This document shows, one piece after another, positions 17,223 through 26,916 of a stretch of DNA of 64,000 nt. The stretch covers positions 1 through 64,000 of the forward strand of contig JAGQQG010000027.1 of assembly GCA_020426325.1 (NCBI GenBank), read 5' to 3'. Numbering within the stretch: the first letter of the stretch is position 1; every line of letters begins with the position of its first letter. The stretch comes from Planctomycetaceae bacterium. GTDB lineage: Bacteria > Planctomycetota > Planctomycetia > Planctomycetales > Planctomycetaceae. Both the position numbers and the translations under genes were made by a program. The notes under the pieces were generated by a model, which did no database searches, was not told the origin of the DNA, and was given only the letters and a program-made list of their open reading frames with translations.

Positions 17223-18107
17223 CTACTCTTCAGGAGCGACATCGACACTCACCGACAGCGTGTGTGCCCCTCCACCGAGAAAGACCCCTTTAATCGGTGC
17301 GACATCAGAATAGTCCCGACCAATCGCTACCGGGACATGATCGGTCGAGCAGAGGCAGTCATTGGTGGGATCGAGGTCGATCCAGCCGATTTCGGGACCG
17401 CAGTACACAGCGACCCATGCGTGAGATTCATCTGCACCGACCAGCCGTGGCTTATCGGGGGGTGGGGTCGTGCGCAGGTAGCCGCTGACATATCTCGCGG
17501 GAAGCCCAATCGACCGCAGGCAGGCAATCTCGACATGGGCAAAGTCCTGACAGACTCCGCGTTTGATCGCAAAAGCTGAATCAGTCGACGTGTTGACCGT
17601 CGTCGCCTTTGTGTCGTATGTGAACTCCTTCTTGATGCGGGACGTCAGATGCATCGCCGCTTCGAGGACCGGGCGATTCGGAGTGAAGGAAACGTTGGCA
17701 TAGTCAACAAAGGAAGCCTCTCGCGAGATTCGCGGCGAATCAAACTGATAGATGCAAGTTTCCAGCCAAAGTGGATCAGTCCGATCAGCAAGACTTTTCA
17801 CAATCTGATTCCATGGCAGAGTTCCTGCTGCCTCGAGCGTGGGAGCAGGGTCGACTTCGACCCGGCTCGTCGAGGTAATCGTGATCTGTCGATGATTCTC
17901 TTCAATGGAAAATGTCTGCACACTATTGCCGAAAAAATCGTTTCGTCGGCTGGTGATCTGCGGTGTCGGACGAACGACAATTCGATGTGAAAGAACCCGC
18001 AGACGCGGGCCGGCCTGCGGTGTCAGAATGACCCGGTTGTGGCAAACGCCCACCGGTTCGCTGTATCCGTACTTCGTCGTGTGAGTGACCTTGTATCTCA
18101 TGGTCAT
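17223..18107 (-). CDS. Transglutaminase-like cysteine protease family protein
   Basis: A 294-residue cytoplasmic protein. The N-terminal half is the bacterial transglutaminase N domain (MRYKVTHTTKYGYSEPVGVC, then RPTPQITSRRNDFFGN). The catalytic triad is visible: Cys in KRGVCQDFAHVEI, His in ESHAWVAVY and Asp in IDLDPTND. It is last in a five-gene minus-strand operon with circularly permuted ATP-grasp and alpha-E proteins, and its ATG at 18107 overlaps the upstream stop by four bases. A second ATG at 18101 has a better placed GGGGA ribosome site. In such clusters this protein is predicted to hydrolyse or transfer an amide or peptide bond made by the ATP-grasp ligase. Confidence 0.92.
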   Translation of the reverse strand: MTMRYKVTHTTKYGYSEPVGVCHNRVILTPQAGPRLRVLSHRIVVRPTPQITSRRNDFFGNSVQTFSIEENHRQITITSTSRVEVDPAPTLEAAGTLPWNQIVKSLADRTDPLWLETCIYQFDSPRISREASFVDYANVSFTPNRPVLEAAMHLTSRIKKEFTYDTKATTVNTSTDSAFAIKRGVCQDFAHVEIACLRSIGLPARYVSGYLRTTPPPDKPRLVGADESHAWVAVYCGPEIGWIDLDPTNDCLCSTDHVPVAIGRDYSDVAPIKGVFLGGGAHTLSVSVDVAPEE

Positions 18108-20656
18108 TCCCCGGAGAACGAACCATAGTGACGGGACAAGCCTGCGTGAATCAGGAAGCGGCTGGAGACCGCATCAGAGAGCTTGGGAAATCGATCGTCC
18201 ATTTGTTTCAGCAAGCGTTCCAGTGCCGGTCGATTCCCACTGGCTTCAACTCGGGCCAGGTCGGTCACAACGGCCAGTCGCACGGCATTCCGTAAGCTCA
18301 GGGCGATCCGTTGCTCGGGACTGATGACCGCTGCATGCTCGCCTCGGGGAAGTTCCTCCAAGTGCGATTCGATGACCTGCAATTGATATCCGATCGAACG
18401 CGGATTTGTTTCGTCGACCAGTAGAAGATCCAGAACAGGAGCGGTCTGCATGGTGGCGAGGTATCGAGTGCGGTACGTCATAATGCTGTCGGCTGTTTGC
18501 AGCACCGTTTCCAGCATCGGCTGTTCTTCCTCAATCGGAAAGGCCAGGGTCCCGCGTAGCAGCACCGACGTCTGCCACGCGCGTTCGATTCGCCGTCCCA
18601 AATCGAGGAAACGCCAACCCTGTCCGCGGGTCATGCTCTCCTGTGCCAGCCCGGCAAAGGCTAAAAGCTCGGTCAGGAGTTGATCGAGGAGATTCTGGAC
18701 ATCGGAGGTATCTGTCGCGGCACGCCCAGTTGGCTTTTGAAAGTCTTCGTCAATCCGGTGAATCACCCGCCATGCATCGACAGAGACGCGGTCTCGCACG
18801 ATCGACACAAGTCGCGCCGCTTCGTTGAGCGTTGCCCGGAGGCTGCGCGAACGGGTCGGGTCGAAGATCGCCTCTGGGAGGACTTCTTCAACGGCTGGCA
18901 GAGAGGTCCTCAGTCCCTCGACGACGAAGTCGGGATCGAGCTGACCCTGTTCAGCGAGCACTCTGAACAACCGTTGAAGAACCTCTGTCGACTGCACTTC
19001 GCCAGTCATAGTCGAAAGGACGGTTCTTAGCAGTCGGGCGTTCCCCTCCGCTCGCTCCACTTGCCGGCCCAGCCAGAACAGATTGTCTGCCACGCGACTG
19101 GGAAGATCGGAGCCGCTTCGACGTAAGGCAACTGTCTCTCCCGGTGGAGCAAGGAGTGACACCCGTTCGATTGGCTGTTCAGAGCAGACCCAGACGTCCT
19201 GGCTTCGTTCCCCGGAAGTCATCGTAAAGTCGAGCAGGTCAGACTCAGGTGATACGCGAGCCAGTCCCCCAGGCAGCGCGACGAACCCATCATCGTGGTG
19301 AATGAGGAAACTGCGCAGCGCCACATGCCACGGGGCAATCCCCTCATCCGTCATGGCCGGTGCCGTCGAACGAACGACGGATTCCTGCCCGACAAACAGT
19401 TCCGGTCGCGCGCGGAGACGTGTCACCAACTCCGCACGTTTTTGATCCGACATCTGTCCCGGATGAAGGGGCGGCTCGTTCTGGTGACGAAATGCATTTC
19501 GAATCACGAGCGAATCCAGATTCTTCAGAACATACTCCAGAGCTTCCGGTTGGCCACACCACCACGTGGCCACCGAGGGCATCTTCAGCGGTTCACCCAG
19601 CAAGAACTGGCTGATACTCGGCAGAAACGCCTGCACGATCGGCGACTCGACGAGACGGGTGCCCAGAGCGTTGCAGATGACAACGTTGGAGGAACGCAAG
19701 ACCTCCAACAAGCCGGAGACGCCCGTATGCGAGTTCGGGTTCAATTCGACAGCATCGCAATCGTCTTCGTCCAGTCGTCGAAACAGCACTTCGACCGGAA
19801 GCAGGCCTCCCAACGTCTTCAGCCAAACACGGTTTTCGCGAACGGCGAGATCGCCTCCCTCCGCAAGTGTGTATCCCAGATAACGAGCAAGATAAGCATC
19901 CTCAAAGTAGGCTCGGCTTGCTGGTCCCTTGGACCATAGAACAATCCGCGGATTGTCACGCGATCGGGGAGCGATGTCTCGCAAAGTCTCCTGCATCGCA
20001 ACGAAGAACGGGGCGAGACGTTGGATCTTGCAGTGACGAAACGCTTGAGGCAGCATCCGGGATGTCGTGATGCGATTCTCAAGAGAGTGCCCCAAGCCGA
20101 ACGGCGCCCTGGTCCGGTCACCCATCACCCACCAGCGTCCATCAGGAGCACGTGCCAGATCCGCTGCATACAGAGTGAGATATTGTCCCTCCGGCGTGGG
20201 CAGTCCGTGATACGCAGGATAGAAACCCGGATGACCGTAAAGTACATCCGGCGGCAGGATTCGCTCGCGCAGCAGGTTTTGAGGGCCGTAGAGATCACGA
20301 AGGATCAGGTCGAATAAACGAGCCCGTTGTCCGAGTGACTCCGTGATGCCATTCCACTCCAGTTCCGGCAAGACGAGTGGTACGGCATCGAGCATCCAAG
20401 GTCGCGAGGCGACTCCTCCCATATCATAGGGATTGAACGTGATACCATCGTTGGCGATTTGTTTTTGGGCAAGATGCCAGCGACGATGGACTTCATCAGG
20501 CCCCAACCGGTTCAGTTCACCGATCAGCGTCTGCCAATGCGGTCTGAGTCCGCTGTTGGGATCAAAAGCTTCATCGTAAACGCCCGTCAGGGGCTGATAA
20601 CCCGAGAGCAGCGTTTTGGGAGAGGGAGGTGAAATCGAAACCGATTCGGTCATCAA
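18104..20656 (-). CDS. Circularly permuted ATP-grasp – alpha-E fusion protein
   Basis: An 850-residue cytoplasmic protein. Residues about 1-480 form a circularly permuted ATP-grasp (ITFNPYDMGGVASRPWMLD, ILRDLYGPQNLLRERILPPD, WVMGDRTRAPFGLGHSLENR, SHTGVSGLLEVLRSS, then the ALPGGLARVSPESD segment). From about residue 525 (LPSRVADNLFWLGRQVERAE) to the end is an alpha-E domain (formerly DUF403), an all-helical domain rich in acidic and arginine residues. ATP-grasp enzymes make amide bonds through acyl-phosphate intermediates; the alpha-E domain is of unknown activity. The gene overlaps the neighbours on both sides by four bases, so translation is coupled. It is the fused counterpart of the separate genes at 25178 and 24046. 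Confidence 0.92.
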   Translation of the reverse strand: MMTESVSISPPSPKTLLSGYQPLTGVYDEAFDPNSGLRPHWQTLIGELNRLGPDEVHRRWHLAQKQIANDGITFNPYDMGGVASRPWMLDAVPLVLPELEWNGITESLGQRARLFDLILRDLYGPQNLLRERILPPDVLYGHPGFYPAYHGLPTPEGQYLTLYAADLARAPDGRWWVMGDRTRAPFGLGHSLENRITTSRMLPQAFRHCKIQRLAPFFVAMQETLRDIAPRSRDNPRIVLWSKGPASRAYFEDAYLARYLGYTLAEGGDLAVRENRVWLKTLGGLLPVEVLFRRLDEDDCDAVELNPNSHTGVSGLLEVLRSSNVVICNALGTRLVESPIVQAFLPSISQFLLGEPLKMPSVATWWCGQPEALEYVLKNLDSLVIRNAFRHQNEPPLHPGQMSDQKRAELVTRLRARPELFVGQESVVRSTAPAMTDEGIAPWHVALRSFLIHHDDGFVALPGGLARVSPESDLLDFTMTSGERSQDVWVCSEQPIERVSLLAPPGETVALRRSGSDLPSRVADNLFWLGRQVERAEGNARLLRTVLSTMTGEVQSTEVLQRLFRVLAEQGQLDPDFVVEGLRTSLPAVEEVLPEAIFDPTRSRSLRATLNEAARLVSIVRDRVSVDAWRVIHRIDEDFQKPTGRAATDTSDVQNLLDQLLTELLAFAGLAQESMTRGQGWRFLDLGRRIERAWQTSVLLRGTLAFPIEEEQPMLETVLQTADSIMTYRTRYLATMQTAPVLDLLLVDETNPRSIGYQLQVIESHLEELPRGEHAAVISPEQRIALSLRNAVRLAVVTDLARVEASGNRPALERLLKQMDDRFPKLSDAVSSRFLIHAGLSRHYGSFSGE

Positions 20657-23600
20657 TGTCTCGCAGCGCGGCGCATGTCCAACGTATGCGGGAATGCCGC
20701 ATTCTCCTCTTCAGGGGGAATCGACATTGGACCGGGGGTATGTCCCATTTGAAAGAACCGTGCTGCCCGTCTGGCTTCGGCAGAATTAGCGTTCACCGGA
20801 AATGTCTCGTAATTACTGCCGCCGGGATGGGAGACGTGGTAAGTACACCCGCCTATGGATCGTCCTGTCCATTGGTCTAGGATATCAAACACCAGGGGAG
20901 AGTGAACAGGAATTGTTGGATGAAGGCAACTCGGCGGAGCCCAGGCCCGGTAGCGAACGCCTGCGACGTATTCTCCCTGCACGCCTGTGGACCGTAGCGG
21001 AACCCGTCGCCCATTGCATGTGATGACGTGGCGGGTTCCAATCATCCCAGACACCTTGACTTGCAGCCGTTCGACTGACGAGTCGACATACCGCACCGTG
21101 CCACTGGCTCCCGGTTCCTCACCCAGCACATACCACGGTTCGATGGCCGATCGCAGTTCGAGGTGCAGGTCCTGCAGGGTCAGATTGCCCAGCACGGGGA
21201 AACGGAACTCATAATGCGAGGCAAACCAGCGTCGATCGAAATGAATCCCCGACAATCTCAGATCGTCCAGGACCTCACCAAAATCTTTCCAGGTGAAGTA
21301 CGGCAACAGGAAACGATCGTGCAGGCTCGTGCCCCAGTCAATCAAGGGGTGCTCGTGGGGACGCTCCCAGAACTTGGCAATCAGGGCGCGAATCAGCAAC
21401 TGCTGAGTCAGACTCATTCTTGCGTGCGGAGGCATCTCAAAACCGCGTAGCTCGATCAACCCGAGCCGACCGGTGCTGCTGTCCGGCGAATAGAGTTTGT
21501 CGATGCAGATTTCTGCCCGATGTGTGTTTCCCGTCAGGTCAATCAGCAGATTCCGGAACAACCGATCGACCAGCCAGGGCGGGGACCATTCTCCGGGTTT
21601 TGGAACGAGAGAGAATGCCAGTTCGAGTTCATAAAGCGCATCCTGACGACCTTCATCGACACGTGGTGCCTGACTGGTTGGGCCGATGAACTTTCCGCTG
21701 AACAAATAGGACAACGAAGGATGATTGACCCAATAGCCAATGATGCTCTTCAGGAGATCAGGCCGACGCAGGAACGGACTCGCGGCCGGCGTCTCTCCTC
21801 CGAGCACGACATGATTGCCGCCACCGGTTCCCGTATGAGCTCCGTCCAGGTCAAACTTCTCGGTGCCTAGCCGGGTCTGTCGAGCGTCCTCATAGAGTCC
21901 CGTGGTCGACTCGACCAACTCCTCCCACGATGCGACCGGCTGAGTGTTGACTTCGATCACGCCCGGATCAGGAGTGACCTTGATTTGACTCATTCGAGGG
22001 TCCTGAGGAGGCAAATATCCTTCCAGGACGATGGGCATCTTCAGGTCTAATGCTGTCCGTTCGATCGCACCGACGAGATCCAGATAGTCCTCAAGATGAT
22101 CCACCGGCGGCATGAAAACGTGTAGCCGACCATCTCGCGGCTCCACGCAGAGTGCCGTTCGTACGACCTGATCGGGGGCAACTTCGTCCTCGTCCGATTC
22201 GCTGGACTTGATCTGCTCGGAGACTCCTTGGATCCCCACCGCTTCGGGTTGTCCGACAACGAAATCCTGACGCCGGTAAGGGACCTCCGGCAACGGGGGC
22301 CGCTCCTCTAATGGATCGGGAGGATAGGGCCGGGGCAGTCTCGACTCCGGCACATACGGGAGAATGTCGAGCGGCAACCTCAGCCCCATGGCGGAATCGC
22401 CCGGCAACAGGAACATGCGATCCGGGCGGACCGGCCAAGGGCCACTCGTCCAGCGAGGCTTCGCCTGCCAGTACTGTCGCTTGATCGGCATCACAAATCC
22501 GGCAGGCTCACCGACACCGCGCTCGAAGACCTTCGCCATTCTCGCACGTTCTTCAGGGTCCTTGAGCTTAGGGTCCGTCGGGTCGACATTGACGGGGAGT
22601 CTCCGCTCCTTCAACAGGTAGTGAGCCACATCTTCGTAGGCGGGGACGATGTAGCGGGCCTTCACTCCCAGGACGGCAGCGAGATGAGCTGCGAATCGAC
22701 GGGCCGCATCCGGCCCCAGCCCATAGTCCTTGTTCGCCTCGGCAATCAGCTCGGAATTGAGCCAAATCGGCTCTCCGTCCTTCCTCCAGTACAGCCCAAG
22801 GGCCCAACGGGGCAGAGACTCTCCCGGATACCACTTCCCCTGACCAAAGTGCAGCATGCCACCAGGGGCAATCCGATCTCGAAGACGTTTAATGAGAGTT
22901 TCGGACAAACGACGTTTCGTCGGACCGACAGCCGCGGTCGTCCATTCGGCACCATCCATGTCATCGATCGAGACGAATGTCGGTTCGCCGCCGATCGTCA
23001 GTCGGACATCGTTTTCACTCAACCTGCGATCAACCTCGTGTCCCAGTTGCGTGATCTGTTCCCACTCTTCATCGGTGTACGGCTTGGTGACACGCGGATC
23101 TTCATGGATCCGTGTGACCTGCATGTTGAACGAGAAGTCGACCTCGCAGGGCTCGATGCCGCCGGTAATGGGTGCCGCTGAACTGGGATTCGGCGTGCAT
23201 GCGAGCGGGATGTGCCCTTCACCTGCCAGGAGACCCGACGTCGGATCGAGCCCAATCCAACCGGCTCCCGGGAGATAGACTTCCGTCCAGGCATGCAGAT
23301 CGGTGAAATCCACCTCCGTGCCCGATGGTCCGTCCAGAGCTTTGACATCGGGCGTGAGCTGGATGAGGTAGCCGGAGACAAACCGAGCGGCCATTCCCAG
23401 GTGTCGCAGGAGCTGCACGAGCAGCCAGGCGCTATCGCGGCACGACCCTGACAGCAACGTCAGCGTCTCCTCAGGGGACTGCACTCCCGGCTCCATCCGG
23501 ATCAGGTACTTGATGTCCTCCTGAAGCTGCTGATTGAGTTCCACCAGAAAATCAATCGTTCGCTTTTCGGAACGGTCAATTCGATCGAAGTATTTGGAGA

Positions 23601-23979
23601 AATTCGGGCCTGGATCGTAGGTCTCCAGAAACGGCTTCAACTCGTTCGCCAGCCAGGGATCGTATTTGAAAGGAATCTTTTCAGCAGACTCTTCAATAAA
23701 AAAGTCGAACGGGTTGATGACCGCCATCTCAGCAACGAGATCGACCTCGACACTCAATTCCCGAGCCGGCTTGTTGAAGACAAACCGGGCCAGATAGTTC
23801 CCGTGAGGATCTTGTTGCCAGTTGATGAAGTGGTCAGCAGGCTCCACTTTCAAGGAGTAACTGTGAATCGGCGTCCGGGCATGGGGAGCGGGCCGCAGAC
23901 GGACAATCTGCGGCCCCAGTGACACGAGACGATCGTAGGTGTAGACGGTCTTGTGGTTCAGGGCGACGCGAATCGGCAT
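20653..23979 (-). CDS. Transglutaminase – DUF2126 protein
   Basis: An 1108-residue cytoplasmic protein. Residues 1-100 are the bacterial transglutaminase N domain (HKTVYTYDRLVSLGPQIVRL). The transglutaminase core follows at about 150-290 with Cys in LLSGSCRDSAWLL, His in DLHAWTEVYLP and Asp in IGLDPTSGL. The remaining 800 residues are DUF2126 (RLTIGGEPTFVSIDDMDG, LHFGQGKWYPGESLPRWALG, GGGNHVVLGGETPAASPFLRRP), a domain with glutamine-synthetase- or ATP-grasp-like features of unknown function. The ATG at 23979 starts 66 bases after the alpha-E gene. It is the central and largest member of the predicted amidoligase operon. Confidence 0.93.
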   Translation of the reverse strand: MPIRVALNHKTVYTYDRLVSLGPQIVRLRPAPHARTPIHSYSLKVEPADHFINWQQDPHGNYLARFVFNKPARELSVEVDLVAEMAVINPFDFFIEESAEKIPFKYDPWLANELKPFLETYDPGPNFSKYFDRIDRSEKRTIDFLVELNQQLQEDIKYLIRMEPGVQSPEETLTLLSGSCRDSAWLLVQLLRHLGMAARFVSGYLIQLTPDVKALDGPSGTEVDFTDLHAWTEVYLPGAGWIGLDPTSGLLAGEGHIPLACTPNPSSAAPITGGIEPCEVDFSFNMQVTRIHEDPRVTKPYTDEEWEQITQLGHEVDRRLSENDVRLTIGGEPTFVSIDDMDGAEWTTAAVGPTKRRLSETLIKRLRDRIAPGGMLHFGQGKWYPGESLPRWALGLYWRKDGEPIWLNSELIAEANKDYGLGPDAARRFAAHLAAVLGVKARYIVPAYEDVAHYLLKERRLPVNVDPTDPKLKDPEERARMAKVFERGVGEPAGFVMPIKRQYWQAKPRWTSGPWPVRPDRMFLLPGDSAMGLRLPLDILPYVPESRLPRPYPPDPLEERPPLPEVPYRRQDFVVGQPEAVGIQGVSEQIKSSESDEDEVAPDQVVRTALCVEPRDGRLHVFMPPVDHLEDYLDLVGAIERTALDLKMPIVLEGYLPPQDPRMSQIKVTPDPGVIEVNTQPVASWEELVESTTGLYEDARQTRLGTEKFDLDGAHTGTGGGNHVVLGGETPAASPFLRRPDLLKSIIGYWVNHPSLSYLFSGKFIGPTSQAPRVDEGRQDALYELELAFSLVPKPGEWSPPWLVDRLFRNLLIDLTGNTHRAEICIDKLYSPDSSTGRLGLIELRGFEMPPHARMSLTQQLLIRALIAKFWERPHEHPLIDWGTSLHDRFLLPYFTWKDFGEVLDDLRLSGIHFDRRWFASHYEFRFPVLGNLTLQDLHLELRSAIEPWYVLGEEPGASGTVRYVDSSVERLQVKVSGMIGTRHVITCNGRRVPLRSTGVQGEYVAGVRYRAWAPPSCLHPTIPVHSPLVFDILDQWTGRSIGGCTYHVSHPGGSNYETFPVNANSAEARRAARFFQMGHTPGPMSIPPEEENAAFPHTLDMRRAARH

Positions 23980-24045
23980 AGCAGGTCAGTCGAGTAAATC
24001 TGCGAAACGGGAGAAACAACGAAATAGCAGACGAGTCCGTTCCGG

Positions 24046-25065
24046 CTACTGATACTGCTGTTGAACCTGAGTTGCTTGGATTTGTTCAACAGGTCGCATG
24101 GCGAAGAAGGTTTCGTGGATGGCACTGCCAACATCGTTGAGCTGCCTTTGCAGATCATCCACAACTTCATGGAGTCCGCGGTTGATGATGCTGTCCACGT
24201 CAGCATAGACGAGTTCAGCCCTCAAACGACCGAGACGTTGCTCCGGTTCGTTGCGATAGGCTCCCAAGGGAGAGCCGACAATCTGGTGAACGGAATCGTT
24301 CGCCCAGTTGACGCAGAAACTGATCGCACGAGGGAAGCGACCATCAAGCACCAGGAATTCGACGACCCGGTGCACAGTGATCGTGTGATACCGTTTGCGA
24401 AACGCTTCAAAGGCACTGACTGACCGAAGAACAGCCGACCACTGCAAATCGTCCAGCGTCGTCCCCACGTCATAGGCATTCGGCAGCAGGGTAAAGTATT
24501 TCACATCCAGAATGCGGCTGGTCTTGTCCGCTCGTTCGAGGAGGCGTCCCAGATTGGCGAAATGCCAGCCTTTGCCTCGTGGAAGCGTCGCATCCAGAAT
24601 GCCGTTAAACAGATGACTGTGCTGTTTGACTTCCTGATAGAAGTCGATTTGAGCCGGCCCATTCAGTCGTCCGTTCGATGCGGCCCGCTTGACGAAGTGA
24701 TAGAACGAATTCAGTTGTTCCCAGGCCTCAGACGAGATCGCCTCACGCACTGTTCGAGCATTCTCGCGGGCTGCATTCAACGATGACAGAATCGAGTTTG
24801 GGTATTCGGCATCGAATGTCAGAAAACGAAGCACGTTTTCCGGAGTGGAATCTCCGTAATGCTCCCGAAAGAATTCAACATCCCCCGTCGTTTGCACGAG
24901 CGGGTCCCATTGCTGATTGGTATTCTCAGGCTGATCGAGGATGACGTTGAGCGTCACGTCGATGAAGCGGGCCGTGTTCTCGGCGCGTTCGACATAACGC
25001 GCCATCCAGTAAATCGATTCTGCAACGCGGCTAAGCATTGCGAAACTTGCCTTTTCCAGAGTCAT
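24046..25065 (-). CDS. Alpha-E domain protein
   Basis: A 339-residue all-helical protein of the alpha-E family (formerly DUF403). The opening MLSRVAESIYWMARYVERAE and the segments RGKGWHFANLGRLLERADKT and FLVLDGRFPRAISFCVNWAN are typical. The activity is unknown; the family occurs almost only beside, or fused to, circularly permuted ATP-grasp proteins, and the fusion at 18104-20656 in this same operon supports a physical partnership. The ATG at 25065 is used; one nine codons later would also fit the family. It lies 112 bases downstream of the ATP-grasp gene. Confidence 0.93.
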   Translation of the reverse strand: MTLEKASFAMLSRVAESIYWMARYVERAENTARFIDVTLNVILDQPENTNQQWDPLVQTTGDVEFFREHYGDSTPENVLRFLTFDAEYPNSILSSLNAARENARTVREAISSEAWEQLNSFYHFVKRAASNGRLNGPAQIDFYQEVKQHSHLFNGILDATLPRGKGWHFANLGRLLERADKTSRILDVKYFTLLPNAYDVGTTLDDLQWSAVLRSVSAFEAFRKRYHTITVHRVVEFLVLDGRFPRAISFCVNWANDSVHQIVGSPLGAYRNEPEQRLGRLRAELVYADVDSIINRGLHEVVDDLQRQLNDVGSAIHETFFAMRPVEQIQATQVQQQYQ

Positions 25066-25177
25066 AATGCTCGCGGATCAATAACGGTTGAAAGTCACCC
25101 GACCCGAAGCGAGCACTGTCCGGGTCGAGAGATCTATTTCGATTTTTGAAATCTGGAATCGCTCATTGAGCGAATCC

Positions 25178-26659
25178 CTACAGCGGTGTTTCCGACTCTG
25201 CGATCTGCTGTTCATTCATGGCGACAACCCATGTGTCTTTGCTCCCCCCACCTTGCGAGGAATTGACGACGAGTGACCCCTTCTTGAGGGCAACCCGCGT
25301 CAGACCTCCGGGGAGCACCCAGATGTCCTCGCCATACAGAATGTAAGGTCGCAAGTCGACATGACGGCCTTCGATCTTATCACCGACAACTGTCGGAACG
25401 CGAGACAATGCCAAAGTTGGTTGGGCGATGTAGTTCCGTGGATCGTTCGCGATCAACCTCGCAAACTCATATTGCTGTTCTTTAGTCGAGTGCGGACCAA
25501 CCAGCATACCGTACCCACCTGCTTCGTTGGCCGCTTTCACCACCAGTTTGTCCAAATTCGCCAGGACGTAATTCCGATCCTCCTCACGGGAACACACATA
25601 GGTGGGAACGTTCGGGAGGATCGGCTCTTCATTGAGGTAGTAGCGGATCATCTCCGGCACAAATGCGTAGATCACTTTGTCATCGGCAACACCTGTCCCC
25701 GGAGCATTCGCCAGGGCAACTCTCCCACGACGATAGACATCCATCAACCCGGGGACTCCCAGCATCGAGTCCTTCCGAAAGGCCTGAGGATCGATGAAGT
25801 CATCGTCGATTCGACGGTAGATCACATCGACTCGTTCGAATCCGTCCGTTGTTCGCATGTAGACGAAGCCATCCTTCACGGCGAGGTCTCTCCCCTCGAC
25901 GAGTTCGACGCCCATCTGTTGCGCGAGAAAGGAGTGCTCGTAGTAGGCCGAGTTGTAGATGCCGGGCGTCAGCACGACGACTGTCGGCTCACCGACGTGT
26001 TCCCTGGCCAGGTGTGTTAGCGTCTGATAGAGCCGGCTGGGATAATCGATCACAGGCCGGACACGAGATGCCTCAAACACTTGAGGGAAGCTGCGCTTCA
26101 TTACGAGGCGATTCTGAAGCACGTACGAGACGCCCGACGGACAACGCAGGTTGTCCTCCAACACGTAAATCGCACCGTCTCCTCCGCGCACCAGGTCGGT
26201 GCCCGTGATGTGACACCAGATGCCCCTCGGTGGAGACAGCCCCTCGCATTGCCTGCGATAGGACTTCGCCTTCTCCAGAAGGTCGGCCGGCAGGATGCCT
26301 TCGTGGACAATCTGCTGATCGTGATAGATGTCATTCAGAAAGAGGTTGAGAGCAGCAATGCGCTGCTTCAGTCCCGCTTCGATATGATTCCATTCGTATG
26401 CTTCAATGATCCGGGGGATCACATCGAAAGGAAAAATCTTCTCGGTTCCTTCATCGTCTCCGTACACCGTAAAGGTGATGCCCATGCGAAGCAGCGCACG
26501 GTCGATCTCGTCTCGCCGCTGAGCGAGTTCACCAGGAGGCAGAGAATTGATCTTCTCAGCGAGCAGGACAGCACCAGGGCGAGGCCGCCCCTGTGCATCG
26601 AAGAGTTCGTCGTAATAATCCTCTGTCTGGTAGTCGTGAAACGTGATGTCTTGGGGCAT
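25178..26659 (-). CDS. Circularly permuted ATP-grasp type 2 protein
   Basis: About 493 residues from the ATG at 26659 ([20 protein letters not shown]); an upstream GTG at 26704 would add 15 residues with no family support. Family blocks are [98 protein letters not shown] and [18 protein letters not shown], the last with the glycine-rich and acidic residues of the ATP site. It should form amide bonds with ATP. It is first in the operon and the separate homologue of the N-terminal part of the 850-residue fusion. No proteasome-like Anbu gene, sometimes linked to this cluster, occurs in the window. Confidence 0.93.
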   Translation of the reverse strand: MPQDITFHDYQTEDYYDELFDAQGRPRPGAVLLAEKINSLPPGELAQRRDEIDRALLRMGITFTVYGDDEGTEKIFPFDVIPRIIEAYEWNHIEAGLKQRIAALNLFLNDIYHDQQIVHEGILPADLLEKAKSYRRQCEGLSPPRGIWCHITGTDLVRGGDGAIYVLEDNLRCPSGVSYVLQNRLVMKRSFPQVFEASRVRPVIDYPSRLYQTLTHLAREHVGEPTVVVLTPGIYNSAYYEHSFLAQQMGVELVEGRDLAVKDGFVYMRTTDGFERVDVIYRRIDDDFIDPQAFRKDSMLGVPGLMDVYRRGRVALANAPGTGVADDKVIYAFVPEMIRYYLNEEPILPNVPTYVCSREEDRNYVLANLDKLVVKAANEAGGYGMLVGPHSTKEQQYEFARLIANDPRNYIAQPTLALSRVPTVVGDKIEGRHVDLRPYILYGEDIWVLPGGLTRVALKKGSLVVNSSQGGGSKDTWVVAMNEQQIAESETPL

Positions 26660-26916
26660 TGAGAAATGACCGTGGATGCTGAGATTCCGCGGGAGCGCCT
26701 CCACTTGGGACCCGATTAACCTGATTCTGGCTCATCTGCCCATTTTGAGCAGTCCCAGAATGAAATCCGCGGCCGGGAGGACCAACGAATCGTGAACGTG
26801 AGTCTAGCGTTATTCTTTGCCTCCGCCCATCGACCCGGATGTTCGATTCCCGACAAAGGTCAGAGAATCGACCGATCCTCCTCATTATCCGGTCTTTGTG
26901 GCTGAGCGACGTTTGG

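Noticed and set aside
13235-26704. Proteasome-like Anbu gene expected with the ATP-grasp cluster
   Set aside because: All reading frames in and beside the operon were accounted for; none resembles an Ntn-type peptidase subunit.
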